Source: Archangium lipolyticum
Lineage (GTDB): Bacteria; Myxococcota; Myxococcia; Myxococcales; Myxococcaceae
Assembly (NCBI RefSeq): GCF_024623785.1
Contig: NZ_JANKBZ010000004.1
Location: 372,001-436,000 of the forward strand
Direction: 5' to 3'
Length of the DNA: 64,000 nucleotides
This document shows, piece after piece, positions 56,030-64,000 of this stretch; positions within the stretch are counted from its first letter, which is position 1; each line of letters begins with the position of its first letter. The notes under the pieces are model-generated. The model saw nothing but the letters and a program-made list of their open reading frames with translations. It was not told the DNA's origin and ran no database searches. A program made the position numbers and the translations under genes.

Positions 56030-56863
56030 ATGACGAGTCACATCTTCCTTTCAGACCTGCAAGAGGTGATTGGGAAGCGATGGAGCGAGGACCAGTCGCC
56101 AGAACAAGCACGGGTTCTGGGGTTGGCGCGAGACGCCCTCTTCTTCGTTTACGATACCGGCCAACGGTACCGCTTCGAAGACTTCCGCAAGAGCCTCGAC
56201 TCCAGCACTCGACTTGCAGCGGAATCGTCCCCTGTTCCTCAACGAGCCCTTGATAACGTCGAGCAGCTTCAAGGTGAGCGCGCGAGCCTGGAGGAGCGCC
56301 TGCGGAGAACGGAAGAGTTCTTCACGAAGCTCCGGGCCGAAGCCGATTCTGACCGGGAAGGAGAGTTGATCCAGGTCATCCTCGACGCGCTTTATTTCAT
56401 CTCCTCGACCGAGCAGCACAGGGCCTTCGGTGAGTATCTCGAGCACGTGGAGGCCGGAGCACCTCCTTATATCATTGCCTCTTTCGGGACGAGGGAGGAG
56501 GCGGAAACCTGGCTCGGGAATCACCCCAATCCCCTCGACTTCGCCAACGTGCTGATCGCGAACCGCTACCACGACGTGTTGCATGATCGCGAAAGGGGAA
56601 CCCGTCGCCTGCATCATAACCGGGATCTCGAGTACTACCTCGCGGAGCTCGCGCAAGAGCAGCCGCCCAACCCCGTCGCCTCCTTCTCCAACCTCGAGGA
56701 TGCGGAAGCCTGGCTGAAAGCGCGGCCCGAGCCCGCCAGATGGGCCTGGGTGTCCATCGGCGGTGAGGACTACCTCGCGGCGTACTACCCCAATATCGGC
56801 CACCGAGCCCTCTACCCGCTCTCCATGGCCAAGGGGTACGAGGTGGAGCCCGAGGGATCATAG
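56030..56863 (+). CDS. Hypothetical protein with two internal repeats, 277 aa
   Basis: The second half holds two related units: IIASFGTREEAETWLGNHPNP...ANVLIANRYHDVLHDRERGTR and PVASFSNLEDAEAWLKARPEP...AWVSIGGEDYLAAYYP. The shared pattern is A-S-F-x-x-x-E-[ED]-A-E-x-W-L-x-x-[HR]-P-x-P, then a short strand pair. The first ~120 residues are helical and Glu/Arg-rich (LEERLRRTEEFFTKLRAEAD, coiled-coil like). No family is assigned and no signal peptide is seen. It is preceded by the AT palindrome. Probably an accessory gene. Confidence 0.65.
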   Translation: MTSHIFLSDLQEVIGKRWSEDQSPEQARVLGLARDALFFVYDTGQRYRFEDFRKSLDSSTRLAAESSPVPQRALDNVEQLQGERASLEERLRRTEEFFTKLRAEADSDREGELIQVILDALYFISSTEQHRAFGEYLEHVEAGAPPYIIASFGTREEAETWLGNHPNPLDFANVLIANRYHDVLHDRERGTRRLHHNRDLEYYLAELAQEQPPNPVASFSNLEDAEAWLKARPEPARWAWVSIGGEDYLAAYYPNIGHRALYPLSMAKGYEVEPEGS

Positions 56864-56878
56864 GAAGTTGCGCCAGGC

Positions 56879-57001
56879 TCAGAGCGCCTCGTTGAGCAGG
56901 CACGCTAGCCGGAGTCCCGCCCGCTTGAGCTGCCGCTCGACAATCCCCTGGTAGGTGCACTGCCCCCTGCACCGGCCCTCAACAAGGCCCCATTCCCCTT
57001 C
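56879..57001 (-). pseudogene. Possible 3' remnant of an S1/P1-type nuclease
   Basis: In this frame the last ~25 codons before a stop read YQGIVERQLKRAGLRLACLL then NEAL, which resembles the final helix of S1/P1 nucleases. No start, zinc ligands or longer frame exist upstream. I note it as a possible decayed gene end, no more than that. Confidence 0.3.
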
Positions 57002-57061
57002 TATACGCTCGGAAGGGGCGGCTCCTGATGACCGCCATCACAAACCCCTGGTTCATGCCAC

Positions 57062-58075
57062 ATGACTCCGGTCCATCCTGGGCGAGAAAGTGGTCCCCAG
57101 ACAGCCTGGCGGGAAGAACCTACGTTCTTCTCGCTCGTCTTCCGGTCACCACTGTTCCTGATCATACTCTGCGTCACGACCTTCATGGCCTCCCTGCTCC
57201 TGCTGGAATACCCAGGACGTCTGGGTGATACCTTCTGGCGCACACGCGGGGTCTGGCTCTGGCACACACTTTTCGTGTCCTGGCCCGTGCTCCTGGTGCT
57301 CTCCCTCACCGCTTCCCTCAGAGACTTCAAGGGTGGCGACCATTCGGTCTGGCCAGGCACATCCAAGGAGAGGCTGGCGGTGGCGTTCTGTACCGCCTTC
57401 GTCGTCATCGGGGGAGCAATTCCCCCCATCTTCTTTCAAAGAACCCTGTCCGTCCTTCCCGCGAATCTGGATGCCATCACCCAGATGCCAGACACCGCCA
57501 TGAAGAACTTCCTCATGAGCACTCTTGGGACGGCCATCCTGTTGCTGCGCTGCGTGGAGCTCTTTGGCGTTCACGTCCAGCTCATCGGGTGTCTATCGAA
57601 GTACCGGCCACGGGGTGAGGAGCCCGTCCAGTGCACCGAGGAAGAGGTGCTGCGGTATCTGCGACTCCGCTCTCAGTTGAGGCGGTCTCTTGGCTTCATC
57701 GCCGCCGTCATCAGCATGGCGCTCCTGCATGCGGGGACGTTCCGCGCTCTGCTCAACCAGGCACTTCCCGCTCAACCGGAGTTGCTCCCGGCGTCGTTCT
57801 TGATGGCCTACGGCATCTACTTCACCGGCGGACTGGCCTGCTGCTATCTCCCAGCCCACAAGACCCTGACAGACGTGGGAGAGGTGCTCGCGAACCAGCT
57901 CGTTCGGAGCTCGCTCGGCTCACGCGCGACCTGGAAGGAGTGGTCCGAGGAGCAGCAGGCCGTCCGTGCCTATCTGGGCCTGCAAGGATCGGCGCTCCAG
58001 GACCTTCAGCAGGCCATCGCCGTGCTGACGCCCCTCCTCGCGAGCATCTCCGCCCTGCTTCTCGGCCCGGGATGA
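57062..58075 (+). CDS. Membrane protein of unknown function, 337 aa
   Basis: About six hydrophobic helices: LFLIILCVTTFMASLLLLEY, WHTLFVSWPVLLVLSLTA, AVAFCTAFVVIGGAIPPIFF, LMSTLGTAILLLRCVELFGV, LGFIAAVISMALLHAG and ASFLMAYGIYFTGGLACCYL. A cytoplasmic stretch (EEEVLRYLRLRSQLRRSLG) lies in the middle. The protein ends in a helix, LTPLLASISALLLGPG. No family recognised. The stop overlaps the ATG of a 34-codon frame (ATGA). ATG 57062 is the only reasonable start near the first helix. Confidence 0.65.
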   Translation: MTPVHPGRESGPQTAWREEPTFFSLVFRSPLFLIILCVTTFMASLLLLEYPGRLGDTFWRTRGVWLWHTLFVSWPVLLVLSLTASLRDFKGGDHSVWPGTSKERLAVAFCTAFVVIGGAIPPIFFQRTLSVLPANLDAITQMPDTAMKNFLMSTLGTAILLLRCVELFGVHVQLIGCLSKYRPRGEEPVQCTEEEVLRYLRLRSQLRRSLGFIAAVISMALLHAGTFRALLNQALPAQPELLPASFLMAYGIYFTGGLACCYLPAHKTLTDVGEVLANQLVRSSLGSRATWKEWSEEQQAVRAYLGLQGSALQDLQQAIAVLTPLLASISALLLGPG

Positions 58076-58176
58076 GCAACCTCGAGCCGTCCATCCCCGA
58101 CGCCCCGAAGAGCAGGGCCGAGGCCAACCAGGCCTTTCTCAAGCAGCTCTTCCTCGACCCCCTCAATGGCGGGTAG
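58072..58176 (+). CDS. 34-residue ORF coupled to the membrane protein gene
   Basis: The ATG overlaps the preceding stop as ATGA, the pattern of translational coupling, and the frame closes after 34 codons (MSNLEPSIPDAPKSR... FLKQLFLDPLNGG). It is too short to assign; the tail FLKQLFLDPL is amphipathic. It could be a small partner of the membrane protein, or chance. Confidence 0.4.
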   Translation: MSNLEPSIPDAPKSRAEANQAFLKQLFLDPLNGG

Positions 58177-58243
58177 CGGATTTCCTGCATGATTTTCCAC
58201 TTCGCAGGCTCCTGTTGACGAGTACCTCAACGGAGACCCACCC

Positions 58244-58711
58244 ATGCACCGCTCTTGTGTCCGCTTGCTTCAAGTCCTCATCGCCGCCGCATCCCTCACG
58301 CCCGGCCTGGCTCTTGCCTGGAACGCCCTCGACGACAACTTCTTCTACGTGCAGACCATCTATTGGGATCTGCTCAACCGGGCGCCAACGCGCGATGAAC
58401 TGTATGGCGGGTTCGATTACCTGGAGGCGTGCGGCAGCGACACCAGTTGCCAGAGAGCGAGACAGCTCTACATGGCGCAGAGCGTCTTCGATTCGCCCGA
58501 ACACTACAACGCCCAGGGCCTGATCCCTGGCCATCCGCAGTTCCAGGAGGTCTATGTCTGGCGCTGCTATACCGGCTTCTTGAAGCGCCAGCCCGAGTCC
58601 ACGGGGTTCAATTTCTGGCTCACCTACCTGCAGACCACCAACAACTACGGTGGGGTGATCAACGGGTTCCTCAACTCGACGGAGTATCGCGGCCACTTCG
58701 GGGATCCCTAG
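58244..58711 (+). CDS. Secreted DUF4214-like protein, 155 aa
   Basis: Signal peptide LLQVLIAAASLTPGLALA, then a helical protein with FFYVQTIYWDLLNRAPTRDEL and VYVWRCYTGFLKRQPESTGF...NFWLTYLQ, followed by NGFLNSTEYRGHFG. The L-Y-x-x-[LF]-L-x-R-x-P-x-x-x-G-x-x-[FY]-W pattern and the S-x-E-[FY]-R end match the DUF4214 (phycobilisome-linker-like) repeat. Two such units seem present. Two Cys in EACGSDTSC may pair. Role unknown; DUF4214 often occurs in exported proteins. CGGAGA lies eight bases before the ATG. Confidence 0.7.
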   Translation: MHRSCVRLLQVLIAAASLTPGLALAWNALDDNFFYVQTIYWDLLNRAPTRDELYGGFDYLEACGSDTSCQRARQLYMAQSVFDSPEHYNAQGLIPGHPQFQEVYVWRCYTGFLKRQPESTGFNFWLTYLQTTNNYGGVINGFLNSTEYRGHFGDP

Positions 58712-58735
58712 TCTCCAGGCGCGTGTCGCCAGTCG

Positions 58736-60154
58736 TCAGAACGAGGCGAAGCCCAGCACCGTCTCGTTGAACCACTCGTCGAGCGGCGTGTGGGTGAGGG
58801 GGCCATCCGTCGTGCCCCCGAACTGGAGCGTCCCGTCGGGGCGGAACGCCAGGTGAGTGACTTGGACGTGCCGGGTCCCCGTCAGCTCCAGGCGGCCGAG
58901 CTGCTCCCCGTTCTCATCTGTCTTCAGAAGCAAGCCCTTGCCAGGCTCGACCCAGCTGTTCGTGTCCACCTGGACGAAGTCCGTGGTGCCCGCGAAGTAG
59001 CAATGGCCACGTGCATCGACGCGGAAGTCATGGAGCCAATCCTCCCGCGAGATGTCGAGCGTCCGGTGGAGCGAGAGCGCACCGTCCTCCAGGCGTCCGC
59101 GCATCAGCACGAGGTCCCACTCCAGGGTGTCATTGGGGCGGTCGGACTTCAGGAGGTTCTCCATCGCGCCCAGGACCACCTCCCCCCGGTGGACGGCGAG
59201 GCCCGCGAGCTCCACCTCGTTCCCCTCCCGCCCGAAGGTCTGCGCGAGCTGGAACTGGCCGTCCTGCCCGAAGCGCTGGACGACGATGTCCCGGCGGCCA
59301 CCCCTCCAGGGCAGCGCGCGCCCGAAGTGGAGACGGTAGGCCTCCGCCTGGCTCGAGAGCATGCTCCAAGCCACGAGGAGGTTCCCCTCCTCATCCCGTG
59401 CGAGCTGCTCCTGGTCCGAGTAAAGGAGCGCGTTCCAATAGTTGGCGGGCATGACCTGGGAGCTCCAGCGCGTCTGGAGCGCGGCATCCAGCCGGTACAG
59501 CTTCACCCCATGGGTCATCGCCATGAAGACGACCTCTTCACCGAGAACGACCGCGCGCAGGCGTACGTGCTTGGGAGAGGGCCACACATCCCGCGGGTCC
59601 GTGTCGGTCGAGATGGAGAGGACCTGCTGCTGGTCGAGGTCGTAGTAGAGCCGCTCTTCCGCGCGGCCCGCATCCTCGAAGAGGCGCTCCTTCGTGACGG
59701 CCCCTTCGGGGGAGAGACGGCGCAGCCGGAGACGATAGGTGGTGCGCGTCCCGGTGGCCTTCACGAGCTCGAAGAGGGTCACCTCGCCGCTGGGGTGCAG
59801 CACGAATCTCCAGGGGAGCACCCCCTCCTCCCGTTCCAGGGCGAACGCTCTCCGGCCGTCCGCCTCGTACACCTCGAGTGTCGTGACGGCGTCCAGGTCG
59901 GAGGAGTCTTTCGCCCTCTCACTTCGGAGCAGCCAGATGCGGCCCTTCGGGTCCGCCTCCAGTTGCAGGACTTCTCCACGGAAGGCATCTCCGGCCGGTC
60001 GGACCTGGACCGCCCCGGGCCAGCCCTCCCGCCGCGTCAGCAACACCTCATCCGGCGCGGGCCTCAGCGAGCGAGTCGTCTCCACCTCGGGAGTCGTGCA
60101 GCCCACCAGAACGCCCAAAAGTACTGCTCCCCAGCCGTGCATCCGATGTTTCAC
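58736..60154 (-). CDS. Lipoprotein, predicted beta-propeller-like, 472 aa
   Basis: Signal peptide of lipoprotein type: KHRMHGWGAVLLGVLVGC (lipobox L-V-G-C). The mature part has repeated strands ending in polar turns (ADPKGRIWLL, LHPSGEVTLFEL, DARGHCYFAG, FRPDGTLQFGG) of the x-D/R-P-x-G-x-[IVL] type, which suggests a six- or seven-bladed propeller. No family named. GTG 60154 is preferred because it gives the positive n-region KHR; ATG 60142 is the alternative. The frame open to 60400 runs through the amidohydrolase remnant. Confidence 0.65.
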   Translation of the reverse strand: MKHRMHGWGAVLLGVLVGCTTPEVETTRSLRPAPDEVLLTRREGWPGAVQVRPAGDAFRGEVLQLEADPKGRIWLLRSERAKDSSDLDAVTTLEVYEADGRRAFALEREEGVLPWRFVLHPSGEVTLFELVKATGTRTTYRLRLRRLSPEGAVTKERLFEDAGRAEERLYYDLDQQQVLSISTDTDPRDVWPSPKHVRLRAVVLGEEVVFMAMTHGVKLYRLDAALQTRWSSQVMPANYWNALLYSDQEQLARDEEGNLLVAWSMLSSQAEAYRLHFGRALPWRGGRRDIVVQRFGQDGQFQLAQTFGREGNEVELAGLAVHRGEVVLGAMENLLKSDRPNDTLEWDLVLMRGRLEDGALSLHRTLDISREDWLHDFRVDARGHCYFAGTTDFVQVDTNSWVEPGKGLLLKTDENGEQLGRLELTGTRHVQVTHLAFRPDGTLQFGGTTDGPLTHTPLDEWFNETVLGFASF

Positions 60155-60315
60155 GGGCTTCCACCACCGTGTCTTCCCTTCGACAATGGCACGCGCACGC
60201 CGCGGCCGCCGCGTTTCACCCGCTCGCGGCTCAGCAGCCGGGTCATGTTGCCGCCGTAGACGTCCTGCCGCTCGGACTCGGTGAGCTTCAGCGCCGCGAC
60301 CGTTCGATCCGTCTC
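60151..60315 (-). pseudogene. 3' remnant of an amidohydrolase (family 2 type)
   Basis: Read in this frame, the codons give ETDRTVAALKLTESERQDVY then GGNMTRLLSRE. The E-x-x-[DR]-x-x-[VI]-[YF]-G-G-N-[AM]-x-R-L-L end is the C-terminal helix of amidohydrolase family 2 (metal-dependent decarboxylase) enzymes. No start or metal-site residues exist upstream, so only the tail of a former gene is left. It overlaps the start region of the lipoprotein gene. Confidence 0.45.
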
Positions 60316-60356
60316 CGGAGAGCACCCCCCCGGCCAGCCCCAGCTCGTAGACGGGC

Positions 60357-60731
60357 TCACCTGGGCTCTGTCCCCACCAGGGGGAGCCTCGCGGGCACAT
60401 GGGCCCCCGCCATGGCGCGCGCCAGGTGCGGGCCGAGCTGGCCGGTGGCCATCAGCCCCGCCATGCGGAAGTCGGAGACGAGCGACCAGAGCGGGTACTT
60501 GAAGGTGGCCGGCCTGTTGTGCTCGATGGCGAAGTGGCTGAGCCACGCGAAGCCGTAGGCGGAGACCAACGCCCCCGGGACCAGCAGCCCTCGCCCGGTC
60601 ACCACGGCGGCCACCGCGAGCCCCACGCCCAGGCAGGTGCCCACGAAGTGGAGCCACCGCGTGGACGGCCGCGAGTGCTCGCGCAGGTAGAACGGCCAGA
60701 ATTCGGCATAGGTCTGGATGCGGTCGGACAT
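60357..60731 (-). CDS. Mpo1-like DUF962 membrane protein, 124 aa
   Basis: Small membrane protein. DUF962 pattern: YAEFWPFYLREHSRPSTRWLHFVGT (Y-L-x-x-H, R-x-x-H-x-x-G-T), then AYGFAWLSHFAIEHNRPATF and KYPLWSLVSDFRMAG. The His pairs match the Fe2+ ligands proposed for yeast Mpo1, a 2-hydroxy fatty acid dioxygenase; a similar enzyme role in bacteria is inference. Two hydrophobic stretches (LGVGLAVAAVVTGRGLLVPG). ATG 60731. The 40 bases to the amidohydrolase remnant hold nothing I can name. Confidence 0.8.
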   Translation of the reverse strand: MSDRIQTYAEFWPFYLREHSRPSTRWLHFVGTCLGVGLAVAAVVTGRGLLVPGALVSAYGFAWLSHFAIEHNRPATFKYPLWSLVSDFRMAGLMATGQLGPHLARAMAGAHVPARLPLVGTEPR

Positions 60732-60960
60732 CCCCCGAAGGTACGTCCAGCCCCCCTCCCCGGGTCAATCCCGCGACCTCGCGGGTTCTGCCTCCCCGCC
60801 TTCCCACCCGACACCGTCCACCGCGACGCGTAGCTCATCGGCCAGCTCGGACCGCAGCGCGGAGACATTCGTACACCCCCAGGCCTCTGGCGCGCTCACT
60901 CCTGCTGGCGCCAGGGCATCTCGTATGGATGTTTCGCGCGGCGCTTGTCAGCATGTAACC

Positions 60961-61719
60961 GTGAGACTGATGACATCCGCTGCGCTCCTGACAGCCGTGC
61001 TGCTGCTCGTCTCCGGTGCCCTCGCCGCCGAGGCGGATGACTTCCAGGTGCTCCTGCGGCACAGCGGACTGCCGCAGTCCGCCCACCTGCCTCTGGGCCA
61101 GTCCCTCACTCCGAAGAAGGCCCAGGACCTCTGGCGGGGGCTCGTGGAAGGCCCCGCCAACCTGAGGACCTTCGCGCCCCGCACCACCCTGGCGCGCCTG
61201 CTACGCGAAGCCTCCGCCACCAGCCAATCCCTGCCCTACTCCGAGTTGCTCGCCCGCACCGCGCGCTTCCGCCATTTGGTGGTGGCCCGGCCGGATGGCT
61301 ACTGCGCCGTGGCGCTCACCGGCACGCCCATCTCCTGGCTGGGGCAGACCACCCTCGAGCAGGGGGAGTTGTACGTGCAGCGCATGCGCGTGGGCGCCTT
61401 CTACTTCGATGGGGGAGGCGTCTACTTCCCCGTGGATGAGACCCTGCGCAAGCAGGAGTCCCCACCGGTGGGCGAACGCGCTCTGGGGAGAGACCCCGCC
61501 ACCGCGGCCCTGCTGGGAACGGAGGCCGCACTGGAGGAGATGGCGCGAGGACTGGCGGCCCTCCTCACCGAGCCAGTTCGCACCCTGGCGGGCCTGACCC
61601 ACCTGCCCTCGGCGGTGGCGGGTCTCATCTCCAGCTCTCCGGAATACTTCGCCCGCTATGGGACGATGAACCTGGAGGACCAGATTCGCGAGGCAGCAAT
61701 GCTGCCACCCACGTGCTGA
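60961..61719 (+). CDS. Secreted protein, 252 aa, probably cut short by a frameshift
   Basis: Signal peptide LMTSAALLTAVLLLVSGALA, then a mature protein with HLVVARPDGYCAVALTGTPI and MRVGAFYFDGGGVYFPVDE. It ends EDQIREAAMLPPTC. In the next frame the sequence goes on without a break (ATHVLTLQGGAATVRPR, LPVLTLSARGTLAVHEVV), where the composition again looks coding. So I think one base was gained or lost near 61690-61705. No family is named with confidence; it resembles large exported proteins of myxobacteria. GTG 60961 or ATG 60970 may be the start. Confidence 0.5.
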   Translation: MRLMTSAALLTAVLLLVSGALAAEADDFQVLLRHSGLPQSAHLPLGQSLTPKKAQDLWRGLVEGPANLRTFAPRTTLARLLREASATSQSLPYSELLARTARFRHLVVARPDGYCAVALTGTPISWLGQTTLEQGELYVQRMRVGAFYFDGGGVYFPVDETLRKQESPPVGERALGRDPATAALLGTEAALEEMARGLAALLTEPVRTLAGLTHLPSAVAGLISSSPEYFARYGTMNLEDQIREAAMLPPTC

Positions 61720-62059
61720 CGCTCCAGGGAGGTGCTGCCACGGTGAGGCCACGACTGGCCTCGGCCAAGCGGCTGCCAGTGCTCACCCTCTCGGCTAGGG
61801 GCACGCTGGCGGTGCACGAGGTCGTGCAAGTGCTACATGCCTGTCTCCAAGGACCGGGGCCGTCTGCCGCAATCCGTCCAACCCTGACAGTCGCCTCACT
61901 TCCACTCGCTAGTGCTGGACGACGTCTTCATGCGGTAAGAACAGTCGCTCCACCTCTGCTTGCGTGGGCGGAGGTACCGCCTCCAAGCGCACGATGCGCA
62001 CTTCCCCAGCCGCCGCGCTCCTTTAAGATGCCGGGCCAACCGCAGTGGAGGGGACCGCT
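61720..62059. other. 340-base region with decayed coding sequence
   Basis: The first ~110 bases (to about 61832) continue the preceding secreted gene in a shifted frame. The rest has no convincing frame on either strand. The minus strand gives a short QAEVERLFLPHEDVV-like tail that I cannot assign. Near the end lies the ribosome-binding site GGAGGGG (62047-62053) of the OmpA gene. No repeats or tRNA are seen. Confidence 0.4.
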
Positions 62060-63547
62060 TTGCATTCGCGAGAGATTCAATGGTGGCTCGGTGGTGCATT
62101 GGCGCTCTGGGCCTTCACCGCGTCCGCCCAGTCGCAACGCATCCCTGGCTTCGAACTGGAGCGACTCCAACTCAACCCCGGCGCACGGGACAGCCTCGTG
62201 CTGTCGACCGGCGACCTGTTGCGGCGGGGCCAGTACCGCCTCTCCCTCACCGGCCACTGGGAGAACAAGCCCCTGGTGCTCTTCGAGCGCGGCAGGGAGA
62301 GCGCCACCATCATCTCCAATCGCGTGACGGCGCACCTGAGCGGCGCCTGGTCCGTCACCGACTGGCTCGAGCTGGGTGCCCAGTTCCCCATCGTCGGCCA
62401 GTGGGCCCCGAACGTCTCCACGGTGGGCCTGGCCACGCCCCAGTCGTTCGCGCTCGGCACCCCGTGGCTCCAGGCGCGCGCCAACCTCTTCTCCGAGCGC
62501 GACGGACGCCCCCTCGACCTCGGCCTGCACCTCGGTGCCGCGCTGCCCGTGGGGAGCGCGGAGGCCCTCACGCTCGACCAGGGCTTCGTCTTCTCGCCGC
62601 GCGTGGGCCTCGGCAAGCGCCTCGGGGACGCATGGCGCGTGGGCGCCGACGTCGGCGCGCTCGTCCGCACCCGGACGTACGTGCTCTCTCCCCAGGTGAA
62701 GGCACCCCGGGACGAGCTGGGCGTCGAGGTGAACGGCGGCCTCAACCTCTCGGCCGCCCTGTTCGGCCTGAAGCAGGAGTTGCTGGTGCGCGGCTCGCTC
62801 CCCCTGGCGCGCGCCCCCTCGTCCCTGGAGGTGCTGCTCGGCCTCCGGGCCCCCGTGGGGCCCGTGGAGGTGTACGCCATGGGCGGCCCCGGCTTCGGCA
62901 AGACGCCCGGCACGCCCCTCTTCCGCGTGCTGGCCGGCGTGACGTTCTCGCCGGAGAGAATCACTCCTGCGAACCCGCGCGTGGAGGTCCAGCCCGATCC
63001 GGACACCGACGGAGACGGCATCGCGGACGGCTCCGATGCCTGCGTGAACGAGGCGGGCATCCAGGAGAACCGCGGCTGCCCCGACAGGGACCGCGACGGG
63101 GACGGCCTCGTCGACCGGCTCGACAACTGCCCGGACGAGAAGGGCACCGAGAAGAACGGGGGCTGCGAGGAGAAGCAGCTCGCGCGAATCGATGAGGGAC
63201 AGCTGCGCACGCTCGAGCCCGTCTTCTTCGAGCAGAACAAGGACATCCTCAGCCCCCGCAGCCACGAGCTGTTGGACACGGTGGCGTCCATCCTGAAGAC
63301 GCACCCGGACATGAAGCTGCGCGTCGAGGGCCACACCAGCAACGAGGGCGATGCCGGGTACAACCTGGACCTGTCGCAGCGCCGTGCCGAGGCGGTGGTG
63401 GAGTACATCATCGGCAAGGGTGTCGAGCGTGAGCGCCTGGAGCCCAGGGGCTTCGGCCAGACGCGGCCCATCGCGGACAACGACACCAGCGAAGGCCGCG
63501 CGAAGAACCGCCGCGTGGAGTTCAAGACCGACACCCTCGCGAAGTGA
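62060..63547 (+). CDS. OmpA-family outer membrane protein with thrombospondin type 3 repeats, 495 aa
   Basis: Predicted outer-membrane protein. Signal peptide [16 protein letters not shown], a ~280-residue beta-barrel-like domain (alternating hydrophobic strands), then calcium-binding TSP3 units ([38 protein letters not shown]). A peptidoglycan-binding OmpA domain follows (residues ~370-495: [29 protein letters not shown] cut here to its key blocks D-L-S-x-x-R-A, and [11 protein letters not shown]...AKNRRVEF). TTG 62060 has GGAGGGG six bases upstream and gives the signal peptide directly; GTG 62045 is less likely. It is followed by the Cys-rich lipoprotein after only 11 bases. Confidence 0.85.
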   Translation: MHSREIQWWLGGALALWAFTASAQSQRIPGFELERLQLNPGARDSLVLSTGDLLRRGQYRLSLTGHWENKPLVLFERGRESATIISNRVTAHLSGAWSVTDWLELGAQFPIVGQWAPNVSTVGLATPQSFALGTPWLQARANLFSERDGRPLDLGLHLGAALPVGSAEALTLDQGFVFSPRVGLGKRLGDAWRVGADVGALVRTRTYVLSPQVKAPRDELGVEVNGGLNLSAALFGLKQELLVRGSLPLARAPSSLEVLLGLRAPVGPVEVYAMGGPGFGKTPGTPLFRVLAGVTFSPERITPANPRVEVQPDPDTDGDGIADGSDACVNEAGIQENRGCPDRDRDGDGLVDRLDNCPDEKGTEKNGGCEEKQLARIDEGQLRTLEPVFFEQNKDILSPRSHELLDTVASILKTHPDMKLRVEGHTSNEGDAGYNLDLSQRRAEAVVEYIIGKGVERERLEPRGFGQTRPIADNDTSEGRAKNRRVEFKTDTLAK

Positions 63548-63558
63548 GACCGACCTCC

Positions 63559-64000
63559 ATGGATACACGCTCCACCCCATCGCGCACGGGAGTCCCCGTG
63601 GCGGCACTCTCGCTGGCCCTCCTCTTCACCCTCACCGGCTGCGGGGCGGACGTCTCGCACGACGATGGCCATTCCAGCACCGGCGCCACCTACCTCTTCG
63701 TGGATGCGGATGGCGCCACGTGCGGCAACGGCGCTCTCAACCCCGGCGAGCAGTGCGACGACGCCAACACCACCGCGGGCGACGGCTGCAACGCGAGCTG
63801 CCAGGTCGAGGCGGGCCACGCGTGCCCCACGGCCGGCCAGCCCTGCGTCACCAGCTGTGGCAACGGCGCCCTCGACCCGAGCGAGCAGTGCGATGACGGC
63901 AACATCACCGCGGGCGACGGCTGCTCCGCGGCGTGCTTCATCGAGAGCGGCCACGAGTGCACGGGCGTCCCGTCCGTCTGCGCCAGGCTGTGTGGCAACA
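63559..64000 (+). CDS. Myxobacterial Cys-rich disulfide-repeat lipoprotein (3' truncated by window)
   Basis: Begins at ATG 63559, 11 bases after the OmpA stop, and runs off the window in frame. Signal peptide and lipobox LTGCG (FTLTGC). The mature part has repeats of the form C-G-N-G-x-L-[ND]-P-[GS]-E-Q-C-D-D-x-N-x-T-A-G-D-G-C-x-x-x-C, two complete and one starting at the edge. This is the DUF4215/Myxo-disulfide repeat of myxobacteria, usually in large secreted or surface proteins. The C-terminal part and the role are not visible. Probably co-transcribed with the OmpA gene. Confidence 0.85.
   Translation, partial: MDTRSTPSRTGVPVAALSLALLFTLTGCGADVSHDDGHSSTGATYLFVDADGATCGNGALNPGEQCDDANTTAGDGCNASCQVEAGHACPTAGQPCVTSCGNGALDPSEQCDDGNITAGDGCSAACFIESGHECTGVPSVCARLCGN

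Noticed and set aside
61928-62040. Minus-strand tail (QAEVERLFLPHEDVV) that might be a transposase remnant
   Set aside because: Only ~30 residues with no family motif; similarity to transposase ends was not convincing.

Overview
This is GC-rich, densely coded chromosomal DNA, most probably from a myxobacterium of the Cystobacterineae (Archangium, Cystobacter or Stigmatella type). The evidence is G/C-ending codons throughout, many secreted lipoproteins with Asp-Ala-Gly or Pro/Ser linkers, hybrid histidine kinases, a KaiC/receiver pair, a myxobacterial Cys-rich disulfide-repeat protein at the right edge, and a dispersed palindromic repeat whose translation reads [12 protein letters not shown] see no rRNA, tRNA, CRISPR array, complete insertion sequence, phage or replication origin. 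Boundaries come from reading the sequence only; no database search was run.

Layout. 1-9.4 kb: acetyltransferases, a TPR lipoprotein, a TPM/Tim44-type membrane pair, a secreted PI-PLC with a beta/gamma-crystallin-like tail, a saccharopine-dehydrogenase-like reductase overlapping a GST, and a VOC protein with a histone-H1-like tail. 9.4-15.5 kb: two sensor kinases around an MHS-type transporter. 15.5-22.2 kb: a minus-strand cluster of an RnfD-like/FG-GAP/UnbV fusion, a GNAT-like protein, a GH3 ligase and a Rieske oxygenase. 22.4-31.6 kb: membrane protein, subtilase, a small STAS-like protein, a bacterial GRAS protein overlapping pncC, an acyl-CoA ligase, a dual KaiC ATPase overlapping a receiver protein, and oligoribonuclease. 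31.6-39.3 kb: an OsmC remnant, hydrolase and phosphoribosyltransferase, a large membrane protein, PRPP synthetase, a TacA/TacT-like toxin-antitoxin pair whose toxin lacks a normal start codon, DUF1361, and an enoyl-CoA isomerase/hydratase. 39.4-47.3 kb: M1 peptidase lipoprotein, LpxL-like acyltransferase, metallophosphoesterase, two small unknown proteins, a triple-Usp protein and thioredoxin 2. 47.3-55.7 kb: secreted lipoproteins (GH13 amylase, isoaspartyl peptidase, PQQ-type dehydrogenase), a small secreted protein behind a candidate sigma-54 promoter, an EF-hand patatin, and a membrane protein with a kinase N-lobe-like start. 55.7-64 kb: poorly conserved accessory genes, two or three gene remnants and a frameshifted secreted gene, then an OmpA-type porin and the Cys-rich lipoprotein.

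How the genes work together. Overlapping stop/start pairs (8064, 16724, 25927, 30695, 58072) mark coupled genes. Much of the window serves the envelope and predation: phospholipases, proteases, amylase, lipoproteins and outer-membrane proteins. The rest is signalling (two kinases, KaiC/receiver, Usp) plus housekeeping enzymes (orn, prs, pncC, trxC). The least explained features are the 15.5-22.2 kb cluster, the ATT-start toxin, the iterated CACGTC boxes before the sigma-54-like promoter, and the palindromic repeat family, one copy of which lies in frame inside the GH3 gene.
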